In this document: piece by piece, positions 33,965 to 46,149 of the stretch
Numbering within the stretch: the stretch's first letter is position 1
Layout of the letters: each line of letters starts with the position of its first letter
Assembly: GCF_963082655.1 (NCBI RefSeq)
Contig: NC_081552.1
Coordinates: 188,864,075 to 188,928,074, forward strand
DNA length: 64,000 bases
Origin: Stomoxys calcitrans
Lineage: Eukaryota; Arthropoda; Insecta; Diptera; Muscidae
Direction: 5' to 3'
The notes under the pieces: model-generated
The model's input: the letters and a program-made list of their open reading frames with translations, nothing else
The model's database searches: none
What the model was told of the DNA's origin: nothing
Program-made: the position numbers and the translations under genes

Positions 33965-36600
33965 TATGTTTATAGATTTTGCAAGTATGTGAGTTCCTCC
34001 TAAAAGTGTGCTAACGATTTAGTATTTAGGAACTACGAGTGTTAATAAGTCGCTTTTTGTGTATGGGCAACCCTTCTTGATAAATTTTACTAATAACAAT
34101 TTTTTTGGAAATTATTAACTGTTTTAAAAACTTCAGTTTAAGCTCTATTTGATGCATTTTAAATCTTGAAAATTGAATATTTCCTTTAAAAATTATTTAG
34201 ACTTTATTAAAATCGTCTGGGGTTTCAAGCAGACTTGGCGACCCTACCATGTGCGGAAAGGCAACGCCATCTAATGATAAAATTTATTTTTGGAAATCCA
34301 TTTTTTCCCATTTTCAAAAATAACCTAAAATCATTCAAAACGCTTATAACTTTTGAACTATAAGAGCTATTGTTTCAAATAAGGTGTCATTTAAAAGGTA
34401 TGAACATGTAGTTTGCTCTGATTAAAATAAATTTTCTTATACGTTTACAACTGAGGTGTATATGAAATTTTTGTTCAATATCATAGATATAGAGCTTCTT
34501 TATCAAACAAAATAAAATCGAAATGGAATGATTTTGGAAGTCTAGATGTTTAGCTACAGAGAATTGCGAGATTTTTTTTTAGATCGTATGTAGCACGGTA
34601 GGACGAACATATATATAGGAGCTATATCTAAATCTGAACCGATTGCGACCCAACTTTTTAGATATTGTGGTAGTCGTCGAGGGGAGCATTGTGCTAAATT
34701 TTGGCAAGATTGGTCAAAAAATGGGCTTGCAGTGGCTGTAGGAGTGAAAATGGGGCGATATATACATATGTATGAGAGCTATATTCAAATCTGAACCGAT
34801 TGGTGGTGTAGGGTATACAAATTATATAGCATATTGCTCCTTACAAACCAACCCACACAATCTGTGAAAATTTCAAGAAAATAGGTTCAACCGTTTTTGA
34901 GTCTATAGGGAACAAACAAATTTACAAACATACAAACAAATAAACATACATACAACATACACAATTTTTTTATGTACAGATTTATCAATTCTGTGAGTTC
35001 CTCCTAAAAGTATGCTAATAATTTTGTATTTAGAGGCTTTGAGTGTAAAAAAGATGCTTTTAGTTTACGGGCAATCCTTGTTGAAACATTTTGCCAATTA
35101 CATTTTTTTTGAAATATAATGAAATTGTTTCAAAAACTACAATTTAAGCTCTATTTAATGCATTTTAAATCTTGAAAATTGAATATTTCCTAAAGCAATT
35201 ATTTGCATCTAATTAAAATCGTATGTGTTTTTAAGCAGCCTTGGCAACCATGTGCGGTAAGGCAACGCCATCTAGTGATAAAATAAATTTTTTCAAAATC
35301 AGTTTTTCCTATTTTCAAAAATAACTAAAAATCATTTAAAACGCTTATAACTTTTGGACTATAAGCTTCAACTATATGCTTCAACTAAGGTGTCATTTGA
35401 AAGGTATAAGCATGTAGTTTGCTCTGATTAAAATACATATATACCTACATGGCAGCTATATCTAGAACTAGACCGATTTCAATGAAATTCACCAGAAATA
35501 TTAAGAGCTAGAAGAAAATCCTTCCTGCTAAATTTTGATATAATCGGTTAACAAATGAGCACTCTATTGCAATATTTCTCAAAATCGGGCGAACATATAT
35601 ATAGGAGCTATATCTAAATATGAACAGATTTCGAGCAAAACTTCTTAGATATTGTGGTAGTGGTCGAGAAAAGCGTTGTACAAAATTTTGGGGAGATTGG
35701 TCAATAAATGCGCTTTCAGTGGCTGTAGGAGTGAAAATCGGGCGGTACATACATATGAGAGCTATATCCAAATCTGAACCGATTGGTGGTGTAGGCTATA
35801 CAAATTATATATCATATTGCTCCTTTCAAATCAACCCACACAATCTGTGAAAATTTCAAGAAAATAGGTTCAGCCGTTTTTGAGTCTATAGGAAACAAAC
35901 AAATTTACCAACATACATACAGACACAATTCCTTTTTATATGTACAGATTTAGCAATTCTGAGTTCCTCCTAAAAGTATGCTAAACATTTTAATTTAGGG
36001 GCTATGAGTGTAAACAAGTTGCTTTTTGTCTATGGGCAACCCTTATTGATAAATTTAGTTTATTAAAAATTTTTTGAAAAATTCCTAACTGTTTCAAAAA
36101 CGGCAGTTTAAGCTCTATTAGTTTTATTTTAAATCTTGGAAATTGAATATTTCCTCAAGCAGTTATTTGCATTTCATTAAAATCGTATGCGTTTTCAAGC
36201 AGACTTGGTAGCCCTACCATGTGCGGTAAGGCAACGCCATCTAGTGATAAAATTAATTTTTGAAAATCAAAATTTCCCATTTTCAAAAATATCTAAAAAT
36301 CATTTAAAACGCTTATAACTTTTGAACTATAAGAGCTATTGCTTCAAATAAGGTGTCATTTGAAAGGTATAAACATGTAGTTTGCTCTGATTAAAATCAA
36401 TTTTCTTATATGTGTACAACTGAGGTGAGTATGGAGTTTTTGTTCATCATCATGGATATTAGGCTTCTTTATAATACAAAATAAATGGTTTCTGTAATTG
36501 AAATGGAATGTTTTTGGGAGTCTAGATGTTTAGCTTCATAGAGCAATGGGTTTTTTTCAAAGAGTATGTACCATCAGATGGTTACATATATAGCTATAGC
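33965..36600 (+). repeat. Tandem array of three approximately 1 kb units
   Basis: GAGTTCCTCCTAAAAGT occurs at 33991, 34995 and 35961 (spacing 1004 and 966 bp), each followed by the same 500-600 bp: GGGCAA(C/T)CCTT, GCAACGCCATCTA(A/G)TGATAA, AACGCTTATAACTTTTG and AGGTGTCATTT(A/G)AAAGG. Units 1 and 2 end in a HINE-like patch plus an ACAAACA tail; unit 3 lacks it. No coding frame. Confidence 0.75.
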
Positions 36601-38046
36601 CTCCATATTAAATGATTCCTTGAAATGCCTTTTTGTGCTCCTAGATTTAAATTTCTATTTTTTTTACTTTATTTATTTATCAAAAATCTTCTACGATTAG
36701 ACAAAATAGAAGCTCCATTGTTTTGTTTTCAAATTCCAAAAATCCCAATAAATATTGCAAACATTTCTGTATTCGAAATTTGTTTATTTATTTATTTAAT
36801 TCATATCTAACTAAATGCCTATGTATGTATAAAAAATATATCATTAAAATACAATTGGATATCTTAGTGACTAAAACAAGTATAAAAACATAGCTAAACT
36901 TTTACAAATAATTAAAATTGACTAAATAATAAAATGATTTTATTAAAAAAAAAAACAATGACATGTGACAAAAACAATTTTCTTCCACAACGAAATACAT
37001 ATTTACAAAAATTTTGATATATATTAAATTTTTTCTCCTAAAATATAAACAGTAAAGTAAACCATTTACCCAAAACATAAACTGGAAGAGATTTTGTGGT
37101 TTTGTTTTACTTATAGCAGCATTGCAACATTGTCGTTGTTTACTTTTTGTTTCGTATGCATCGTGTTTGGTCTAAATTAGCATTAATAATAATTTAAAAT
37201 AATTTTTATATATGTATAGTAGTTTAATATTATTCAAATAATACAATGTACTCTCATTTTTATGTATAAAAACGACTAGCGTAAATAAATTTCCAACAAT
37301 ATTTAATTCTTAAAAATTAAATTCAGGAAAGAGGGCATAGATAAATCTAGAGTGGGATATGAACCTACAAAAAATCCCCAAAGATTATATAAAAGTATGT
37401 TTGGTTTTATTTTTGTCTCGTCTAAACTACATTTTTCAACATATAAATATTAAATAAAACTATATCATTTTTTTTTTGTTTATTATTTTGTGAATGATGC
37501 GGTGCATAATTGAGGTGATTTTTCAAATTTGGTGTATGTTGTTTTTCTAGAATAAAAGAAAAATATCTATAACATTAGGAGTTTGGACACATTTTTTTTA
37601 TAAAAAATAGGTTTTGTGTGTAAATTTTGAGCAAAGCAAAGAAAAAAAAAAAAGATAAATTTTTAAGTTATGAATTCTAACAAATCTTGAGCTTACCATA
37701 AAAGTTAGACAAACTGAAAAATATACTTCCAAAATTCATTGTGCAAAAATTCATAGCTGCAAAACTTTTTTTTTGAAAAGCTGCCAAGAAAAAGGTTATA
37801 GAATTGATTTTTTTTTTGAACCATATACGCGAATTAATGTTCTTCTCTTATAGCAATTCATGGAAATCTTTTAACATATTGATTGTTTTAGCAGGTGGTA
37901 AGTATAAAGTACTTCAACTATGTAACCAAATAAAGCTAAAGCAACGAACTGATTGCTTTGGTTAGGAGTTATGGTATGGTATATCATACCCAGTCATGGC
38001 AACAATTTACCAACAAAAAGAGTAACCGAAATTGTAAAAAGCGTAA
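36601..38046. other. Very AT-rich unique stretch
   Basis: No gene was recognised. Long A and T runs and many TTTATTTATTTATTTA-type tracts occur. It could be intronic or 3' flanking DNA, but nothing here shows that. Confidence 0.35.
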
Positions 38047-39488
38047 ACAAGTAAAATCACAAGTGCCGGCCGGTCCAAATCTTATATTGGTTTATATGAC
38101 AGCTATATCAGGTTATGAATCAGTTTGAACCATATTTGACATAGTTGTTGGAAGTCATAAAAAAACACGTCATGTAAAATTATAGCCAAATCCGATAACA
38201 ATTGCGCCCTCTAAAGGCTCAAGAAGTCAAGACCCCTGATCGGTTTATATGACAGCTATATCAGCTTATGAACCGATTTGAACCATATTTGGCACAGTTG
38301 TTGTTCATAACGAAACACGTCATGCAAAATTTTAGCCAAATCGGATAACAATTGCGCCCTCTATAGGCTCAAGAAGTCAAGACCCCTATAGGCAGCTATA
38401 TCAGGTTATGAACCAATTTGAACCATATTTGGCATAGTTGTTGAAAGTCATATAAAAACACGTCTTGTAAAATTTTAGCCAAATCGGATAATAAATGCGA
38501 CCTCTAGAGGCTCAAGAAATCAAGACCCCATATCGGTTTATATGACAGCTACATGAGGTTATGAACCGATTTAAACCAAATATGGAAGTCATGGAAACCA
38601 GTTGCTGGAAGTCATAACGAAACACGTCATGTAAAATTTTAGCCAAATCGGATAATAAATGCGCCCTCTAGAGGCTCAAGAAATTAAGATCCCAGATCGG
38701 TTTATATGACAGCTATACCAGCTTAGGAACCGATTTAAACCATATTTAGCATAGTTGTTGAAAGACATAACGAAACACATTATGCAAATTTTTAGCCAAA
38801 TCGAAAAACAATTGCGCCCTCTAGAGGCTCAAGAAGTCAAGACCCCTGATCGGTTTATATGACAGCTATATCAGCTTAGGAACCGATTTGAACCATATTT
38901 GGCACAGCTGTTGGAAGTTGTAACGAAACACGTCATGTTAAATATCAGCCAAATCTGATAAGAATTGCGCCCTCTCGCCTTATATGACAGCTATATGAGG
39001 TTATGAACCGATTTAAACCATACTTAGCATAGCTATTGCCAATCGTATCGGTTTATATAGCAGCTATATATAGTATCGGTCCATAACCTGATATAGCTGC
39101 CATATAAACCGATCTGGGATCTTGACTTCTTGAGCCTCTAGAGGTCGCAATTATTATCCGATTTGCCTGAAATTATGTACTACGGATTCTCTCATGACCA
39201 TCAACATACGTATGATCTGAATCGGTCTATAGCCCGATACAGCTCCCATATAAATCGATCTCTCTATTTTACTTCTTGAGCCCCCAAAGGGTGCAATTCT
39301 TATTCGAATTGGCTGACATTTTACACAGGTCTCCAACATGTAATAATATAATAATAGCAGAGCAAATCTTTTCTTATATCCTTTTTTGCCTAAGAAGAGA
39401 AGCCGGGAGAAGAACTCGGCAATTGCGATCCATGGTGAAGGGTATGTAAGATTCGGCCCGGCCGAACTTAGCACCCTTTTACTTGTTT
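38047..39488. mobile_element. Inverted composite of two HINE-1 3' halves with long core array
   Basis: The left end (38047) is a minus-orientation 3' terminus with a decayed hairpin (GTGCCGGCCGGTCCAAATC), followed by about six monomers of roughly 150 bp anchored on CGGTTTATATGACAGCTATA. At about 39055 the orientation flips, and the right end at 39488 is a plus-orientation 3' terminus (GTAAGATTCGGCCCGGCCGA then CACCCTTTTACTTG). As at 9794-10708, both outer ends are 3' ends. Confidence 0.7.
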
Positions 39489-39545
39489 TATGTTCACTTT
39501 TTCAAAACACCAAACATTCAGTCCAAAAACAGATTTTTTATATGT

Positions 39546-39906
39546 TGAAAGAAACAAGAAACGGGCCAAAAATTGCGGCTTGTAAGGCCTCAAGAAATCA
39601 AATCGGGAGATCGGTTTCTATGGGAGCTATGCGTAAATCTGAACCGTTATGACCCATTTGCAATCCCTAATGATCTACAAGAATAGTAATATGAATATGT
39701 GCAAAATCTCAAGCGGCTAGCTTTAAGCGTTCGAACGCTATCGTGATATCGACAGACGGACGGACGGACATGGCTAGATCGACTCCGAACGTCGAGACAA
39801 TCAAGAATTTATATACTTTATGCGGTCTTAGATGAATATTTCGAGGTGTAACAAACGGAATGACTAGATTATTATAGTCCCATTCTATGGTAGTGGGTAG
39901 TAAAAT
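39546..39906 (-). mobile_element. HINE-1 element, 5' fragment
   Basis: One core unit, CGACAGACGGACGGACGGAC, ATGGCTAGATCGACTCC, AATTTATATACTTTATGCGG and a decayed terminus CCCATTCTATGGTAGTGGGT. Confidence 0.7.
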
Positions 39907-40198
39907 ACTTATATAGAGTATTTCACACATACAGTCACATTTTCATTATGGGCATGGCTGTTTTAGGGTATAGGTATAGTGCCAGATATATCTTCTCAGA
40001 AAGGCAAGCCTCTACTAAACTTTTTGATAGCATATTTCTATAGTTAAGAACAGTTTGTCGTTTTAGAATTGTCATTTGTGTTTTACAACAACATTTTAAA
40101 TTATCTTTAAAGTTTTATGAAATTTTCTGAATGTTGGAAGTCATTTTTTCAGTGTACTGATTTTTGTTTATTATTATATTGAGCTGATTAGAGTTTTA

Positions 40199-40316
40199 TG
40201 GCCATATTCACAAAACTTAATGAATGCCTTACAATAGATTTAGTTAACAGTTCCATTAAGGAAATCTGTTATATAAACCTATTTCAAATCTACATTGAGT
40301 TTTGTGAATACCGGTG
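40199..40316. mobile_element. Small MITE-like inverted-repeat element
   Basis: The left end has TATTCACAAAACTTAATG and the right end, reverse-complemented, TATTCACAAAACTCAATG: 17 of 18 positions match. The whole is about 118 bp with no coding capacity. A target duplication could not be fixed, so the superfamily is open. Confidence 0.5.
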
Positions 40317-40702
40317 TAAGTGTGGAAAACAACTGTACGAGTACTGCATGCGTAAAAAGTATTGGATATATGTATATACACTTCAAAATTCATTTCACTA
40401 GCCTTAAGTATTGATTTTCTTATTTCAATGATGCGCTTGCTACTATTGGTTTTCGATATACTACGGCAATATTTTAAAGCTTTGTAGAGAATCCAACAAC
40501 ATACTTGTACTATTATATTTCCCTGAAAATGGACCCAACCTCTAAGTTTAGGAAAAAAAACCAAAAAGTTGGTTCGATATACTTCAGAAAGACAATGCAA
40601 GTAATTTGTGGAATAATTGTAAGTATACTTGGATCATAAACCTAAGATAATATTCTTTATAGTAAAACGAAACTAGAACAGTAATTTCCACTTAATGGAA
40701 CT

Positions 40703-40909
40703 ATGTCTTCAAAACCCATTACAAAAACAAAACTCCTTTGTAGAATTCAACTTATGCTACACCCTAAGGCTTATAAAATAAGAAAAACCCGTTTTCCAGA
40801 AACTGTTTTGAACTGTTCTGATGATCTTTCAAATGAGACAACAGTTAAGTGGAATGATGAGAATGTTCAATTGTTTGCTCAATGCTCGATGTTATGGGAA
40901 AAGGTAAGG
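40703..40909 (+). CDS. Candidate coding exon of an unknown gene
   Basis: Open frame starting MSSKPITKTKLLCRIQLMLH and running without a stop into TGGGAAAAG|GTAAGG, a consensus splice donor at 40910. The encoded stretch is charged and protein-like (FPETVLNCSDDLSNETTVKW, LFAQCSMLWEKV) and does not look repeat-derived. No downstream exon or domain could be linked, so this may be a first exon, an old pseudogene piece, or chance. Confidence 0.2.
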
Positions 40910-41597
40910 TGACCTGAGTTAAACAAAAAAAAAAAAAAAACTAATTCTACGAAACATACCCATGTTCAATCAATTCTAAGCTATTTTCCACTTTGTTTTT
41001 CGTTGTTTTGATTTTGTTGACTTCTTTTGTTTTGAGTGCTGTTTGGTTTTTGGCATGAAAATGAAATGATATGATCTTATTTAATAACATTAAATACATT
41101 TTTAATGAGTTTAAAAACAAAATAAAAAAAAAAAACAGATAAAACTTAACAATCATTTGGAAGTGTGGTAGAAGAATGGTTAAAACTAAAAACTAAAAAC
41201 AAACACAATCATATAGTGTTTTCTTGTTAATTATAAATAATATTCGAGTAGCAGCAGAGATGACGGCAAACAATATCTACATGATGATTAGAAAGGAAGG
41301 AACTTCAATTTTGAGATTTTCATCAAGTTTCAAAGTTGAAAGACAATATCAACAAGTTGAAGATGTTTCATACTCTGACAAATATTTACAACTAGCTGAA
41401 CCAGGCCCGCTCCGCCGCGCCTTCTTTTACTTTATATGGAGCAACAGTTTCCTTGGAATACATGTTTTCGACAATTAAAGAGCTTTTAGTGAAATACCAT
41501 GCTACGAAAATGTTATATCGCTTGACAAACAGTTTAACAATATAAGTGATTTTATCTGGATTCGGAAATTCTAACAAAGAATTAAACATCAAACCGA

Positions 41598-43262
41598 TGG
41601 CTTTGGTGCAGGCACATCCACCTGCAGAGACAAAGTAGGAAATCTGGTAACTGACACAGATAACATGCTGAGGATATGGAGAGAACATTTCACCCAACTG
41701 CCAGTGTCCGACGTTGGCGGCGAAGAGGATACCGCAGAATCAATCCCTGATGATGGTATAGAATGTTTACCTCCTAGTCAGAATGAGGTCCCGACTAAAG
41801 AACAACAAGGCAGCAGGAGCCGACGGGTTACCCCCGTAACTATTTAAGTTCGGAGGCTACACGCTGATAAGGCGTATGCATCAGCTTATCTGCGCCATCT
41901 GGCTAGAAGAACGCATACCCGATGATTGGAACCTCAGCATACTATGTCCCGTACACAACAAAGAACACAAGACGGAATGTGCCAACTACAGAGGAATAAG
42001 TCTCCTCCCCATCGCATACAAGATACTCTCGAACATACTGTGTGAATGATTAAAACCTAAAGTCAATGAGATAATTGAGCCCTATCAATGCGGCTTTAGA
42101 CTTGGTAAATCCACCCTAGACCAGATATTCTCACTGCGCCAAATCCTGGAAAAGACCCGAGAAGGACAAATCAACACCTACCATCTCTCTTTGTTGACTA
42201 CAAAGCCGTCTTCGATACTCCTTTACGTTCAAAGGTATTTCAAGCCATGTCTGAGTTTGGTATCCCTGCAAAATTAGTAAGACTCTGCAGGATGACACTT
42301 GCTGCATTACGCGTTCCTCAGTAAGAATAGGAAAGAATCTCTCCGAACCATTAAATACCAAACGAGTTTTCCAGTCATGGAGACAGCCTGTCGCGTGATC
42401 TCTTTAATATCCTGCTGGAGAAGATTCTACGAGATGCAGATGTGAATAGATATGATACACTAATCACAAGAGAACACATGCTACTCGTCTATGCCGACGA
42501 CATCGATATCATAGGTCGATCACCGCAAACGGCAACTACAGCCTTTGAAAGAATCGAAAGAGAGTCAGTGAAAATGGGTCTGGCAGTAAATGGAGATAAG
42601 ACGAAATGGATGGTTTCAACTCCCAAAAAGTCTTGCACAAGCGCGCAGATAAAGAAAATGGAGAAAGTTGCGAACCACAACTATGAGATAGTCAACAACT
42701 TTATCTACCTCGGCACCGCCGTAACCGAAACGAATGACACCAGTTTAGAGATTAAGTGAAGAATAATACTGGCAAGCAGATGCTACGTTGGACTATGTAA
42801 GTAGTTTAGAAACAAGGCCACTATACAAGACACTAATACTACCCATGCTGTTATATGGTTCTGAAGCATGGGTACTTGTGAAAGCAGATGAGGCAGTGCT
42901 TGGAGTATTTGAGAGAAAGATTCTTCGTAAAATATATATGAGCCAGTTTGCGTTAATGGAGAATATAGGCGTATGAACCACGAGCTGTATGACGACGATA
43001 GCACAGTTACACGCATCAAAATACAACGGCTGCGTTGGCTAGGTCATGTTGTCAGAATGAATGAAGAAACTCCAGCAAAGAAGTCTTTTGAAGGCAAACA
43101 CGGTGGTACACGCAAACCGGGAAGACCAAAAGCCCGATGGAAATATCAAGATGTGGGAGACACCTTGAAACTTGATGTCAGAGATTTTAGAATGAGAAGA
43201 TCGAGGCGTTTCGAACGCTATTCTACGTTCGGCTAGTGGAACAAATATTCTGTAATAGCCAA
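41598..43262 (+). pseudogene. LINE-R (RTE-like) non-LTR retrotransposon, reverse transcriptase pseudogene
   Basis: Reading across frames: pre-RT (VGNLVTDTDNMLRIWREHFT), RT fingers (ECANYRGISLLPIAYKILS; YQCGFRLGKSTLDQIFSLRQ), a palm with FVDYKA-like text, and the catalytic box MLLVYADDIDIIG near 42485. Then come NGDKTKWMVSTPK, IVNNFIYLGTAV, and a C-terminal tail IQRLRWLGHVVRM and KHGGTRKPGRPKARWK ending near 43236. At least three frameshifts and several stops make it dead. The endonuclease domain is missing. The clade is my best guess from the tail. Confidence 0.75.
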
Positions 43263-43264
43263 TT

Positions 43265-44290
43265 AAAGTAAAGTAATCTGGATCCCATGTGATCTTTATT
43301 GGTGTACGAATTTAAGTTTGTGTTTTTAGGGTGTACTCCATTCTTAAAATACTTTATTTCAGGCCGATATTCTCGATGGACAGTAAAAAATTGCTGTTTG
43401 TATTTTGGGAAAATGGTAGACTCCCAGAAATTGGTCCCGAAAGTGGGTATCAATTCTTGCTCTACCCCTCAAATTGCTTTCATTTAAGCACCACATTGAC
43501 ATGGTCGTTAAATATGCCCAATTTAGGTGTTTTTTGGGGGATGGTGCGCCCATTTAGTGACTTGGCTTTGAAAATATATATCAGATTCGTGTTCCACTCT
43601 AAAATACTTCTTATTTGAGCCCTATATTGCAATGGTCAGTTATGGGGGTGGGGTAGCCCCATAGACGCCTTTCCCGAATATTGATATCAGATTCGTGCTT
43701 TACTTCCAAAGACCTTTCATTTGAGTCCCATATGGTCGTAAATTTGTCTTCTTTGGAGCATGTTCTCGGAGATGGACGGCCCCCCAAACACTTGGTCCCG
43801 CATCTGGATAACAGATTCATATTCTACACTCAAATACCTTTTATTTAAGACCCATATTGCCATGGTAAGTATATAAGACCTGTTTGGGGGGTGTTTTGGG
43901 GAAGGGGTGGACCCCCAGAAACATTTTCCCAAATTTAGATATCAGATTCGAATTTTACTCGCAAATACCTTTCATTTGAGTCCCATATTGCCATGGTCGG
44001 TATATATGTCCGATTTAGGGGTGTTTTGCAGGTTGGGGTAGTCCCCCAAACACTTGGTTCGACAATCAGTTATGTTTTCTAATCTTAAATACCTTTCATT
44101 TGATTCCCCTATTGTCGTGATTGGTCTATATACTATTTGGTAGGTTTTAGGGTTGGGGCGTCCCACCTCGGTACCCTATCCGAAATTTGGATACCAAATT
44201 ATTATTTTTAGGGTACTATAAGAGAGCACACAAAATTTCGCTTAAATCGCACCGCCCATCTTCGAGATCTGGCGTTTCTGAAAATAATGT
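43265..44290 (+). repeat. M1 element array, partial
   Basis: About eight diverged monomers with CCTTTCATTTGAGTCCCATA, TTGCCATGGT and GGGGTGTTTTG. It ends in CTTAAATCGCACCGCCCATC. No ACAAACA tail is present; a LINE-J fragment follows. Confidence 0.55.
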
Positions 44291-44530
44291 TTCATGGCCA
44301 AGTGCTTCAGGGACGTCTCATCTCATAATCCATCCATTTTGCACGTCCGCATCAATCCTTGCTCTGTAGGAATTGAGGCGGCTGCATCTGCCGAAACGGG
44401 GGAGGTCGATTTCTTCTGGTGCAATGGGAGGCGATCGTTCTCCAAGGACTACATTCACCCGGTAGCCATTTACCGCATATGCTACCGTGTGTGCATGAAT
44501 GTTGTTTAGACCTTCTCACAAACTTACAAT
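44290..44530 (-). pseudogene. LINE-J non-LTR retrotransposon, C-terminal fragment
   Basis: The minus-strand translation contains VNVVLGERSPPIAPEEIDLP, RFGRCSRLNSYRARIDADVQ and NGW. This resembles the ..PPIA.EE..LPR..R..LNSY..RID motif string near the C-terminus of Jockey-like elements. The downstream zinc-knuckle is lost. Confidence 0.5.
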
Positions 44531-45145
44531 ATTTATTTGGGAAATTAGAAATATATTAGTTAGCACTTAGGCAATGCTTAAACAAGACCATAAAGTTAGA
44601 GCTTCCAAACACTTTTCATCATCTCTTTCGCTTAACGGAATTTGATATCAAGATATTACACCATCAAGTTAATTGCTTTCATTTAAAGATGAACATAGTA
44701 AAGATCTTTAAAAAATAGTTAGGCACGTGTGTGTTGATGTAAGGGTATTTGACTGGCTATGTGGATCATTTTTCGCTTAGAGTTGAACCCGAGGTTAAAG
44801 TTAGCAAGATCAACTGTGATCGTTTCTTTTATGAGACTTCGAAAGATCAGAAAGAATAAAGTTATTATTACACCACTGACCAAAGTTCTAACAATTGAAT
44901 TATTTTATGAATACTTGTTGAAGATTGACTGTCGATATGTCTTCATGCAGGGAACGTGCAGAGAATTGGATTGCTGATCGTCTCATCGTTAGAGATGGGC
45001 GATGGGTAAATACCTAAAAGGTATTTATTTATACCCAAATGCTGGGTATTTATAATTTTGCAGATATCTTGGGTATAAAAATATTTTCCAATCGATTTTT
45101 GATGATTTCGTATTCTTTGAATATAAAACTGATTTTCTGATCTCA
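44531..45145. other. Unique stretch with a possible hAT-type terminus
   Basis: The only notable text is TTAGAGATGGGCGATGGGTA near 44990, which resembles hAT-family ends, but no partner terminus was found. Confidence 0.25.
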
Positions 45146-45880
45146 TAAAATCGGGTTTTAGTTATATATAGCCGTTATATAGACCGATCTCCAGACTTAA
45201 AGTCTTGAGGCTATTTTTCATCCGAATTCCATGAAAATTGGCACAGTGAGTTCTGTTAGACTCCTACCCATTTCTGTGAAGTGCGGTTCAGATCGGACTG
45301 TATTTGGATATACAATAGTTGCCCTTTGACCGACCGCCCGATTCGATGAAATTTGGCACAGTGTGTTCTGGTAGACCACTACCCATTTCTGTCAAATGTG
45401 GTCCAGACCGGACCATATTTGGATATAGCTGCCATATAGACCGATCTCTCGCTATAGAGTATTGAGCCCATAAAAGGAGCATTTTTCATCCGATTTTGAT
45501 GAAATTTGAAACAGTGCGTTTTGGTACCCCTCTTAAACTTTTTGAATATCATCCAGATCGGACCATATTTGCATATTCAACCAAAAGGTTTAGAAGGGTA
45601 CCAAAACGCTCTATTTCAAATTTCATCAAAATCGGATGAAAAATGCTCCTTTTATAGGCTCATGACACTATATTGGGAGATCGGTCTATATGGCAGCTAT
45701 ATCCAAATGTGGTCCTATCTGGACCACATTTGACAGGAATAGGTAGGGGTGTACCAGAACACACTGTGCCAAATTTCATCGAATTCGGGTAAACAATTTA
45801 ACTTTCATGCCCTAATATCAAATATCGGGAAATGGGGCGGTCGGTCTAAGGGCATCTATAACCAAATATTGGTGAGATCT
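45146..45880. repeat. HINE-2-related core repeats as an inverted pair
   Basis: 45146 to about 45575 is in plus orientation (CCATATAGACCGATCTC; GCGTTTTGGTACCCCTC). From there to 45880 it is in minus orientation (AAGGGTACCAAAACGCTCT; GAGATCGGTCTATATGGCAG). Termini are absent. The two arms could fold back around 45580. Confidence 0.55.
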
Positions 45881-46149
45881 GGCCAGGCGCAGCACTGGAT
45901 TTAGTCAAGGAGGAAGATATTCCTTCTCGACCAATAGCAGAGGCTTGGATGCCAAGGATGCCCTAAGATCCTGAATCCATACTTAGGAGATTAAAGAACT
46001 TTGATCCCAATCTTTTAACCAATGACTGGAAGATTGAATGAGGCTGATGGCGGCCGGTACTAAACTACGGCTGCCTTGCACACCTCCTACGTATTCAACA
46101 ACAAACTGAAGGTCTATAGAAGCGATGGGGTTGGGGAATCAGGAGACGA
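45881..46149. other. Short unclassified stretch
   Basis: It is probably the decayed 5' coding part of the next retrotransposon, but no motif is clear. Confidence 0.25.

Larger units (their letters stand above)
39907..41597. other. AT-rich stretch with a MITE-like repeat and one candidate exon
   Basis: Apart from the two entries inside it and a solitary M1 start at 41398-41440 (CCAGGCCCGCTCCGCCGCGC), nothing was recognised. Confidence 0.3.

Noticed and set aside
44985..45060. hAT transposon
   Set aside because: One end resembles a hAT terminus, but no second end, target duplication or transposase was seen.
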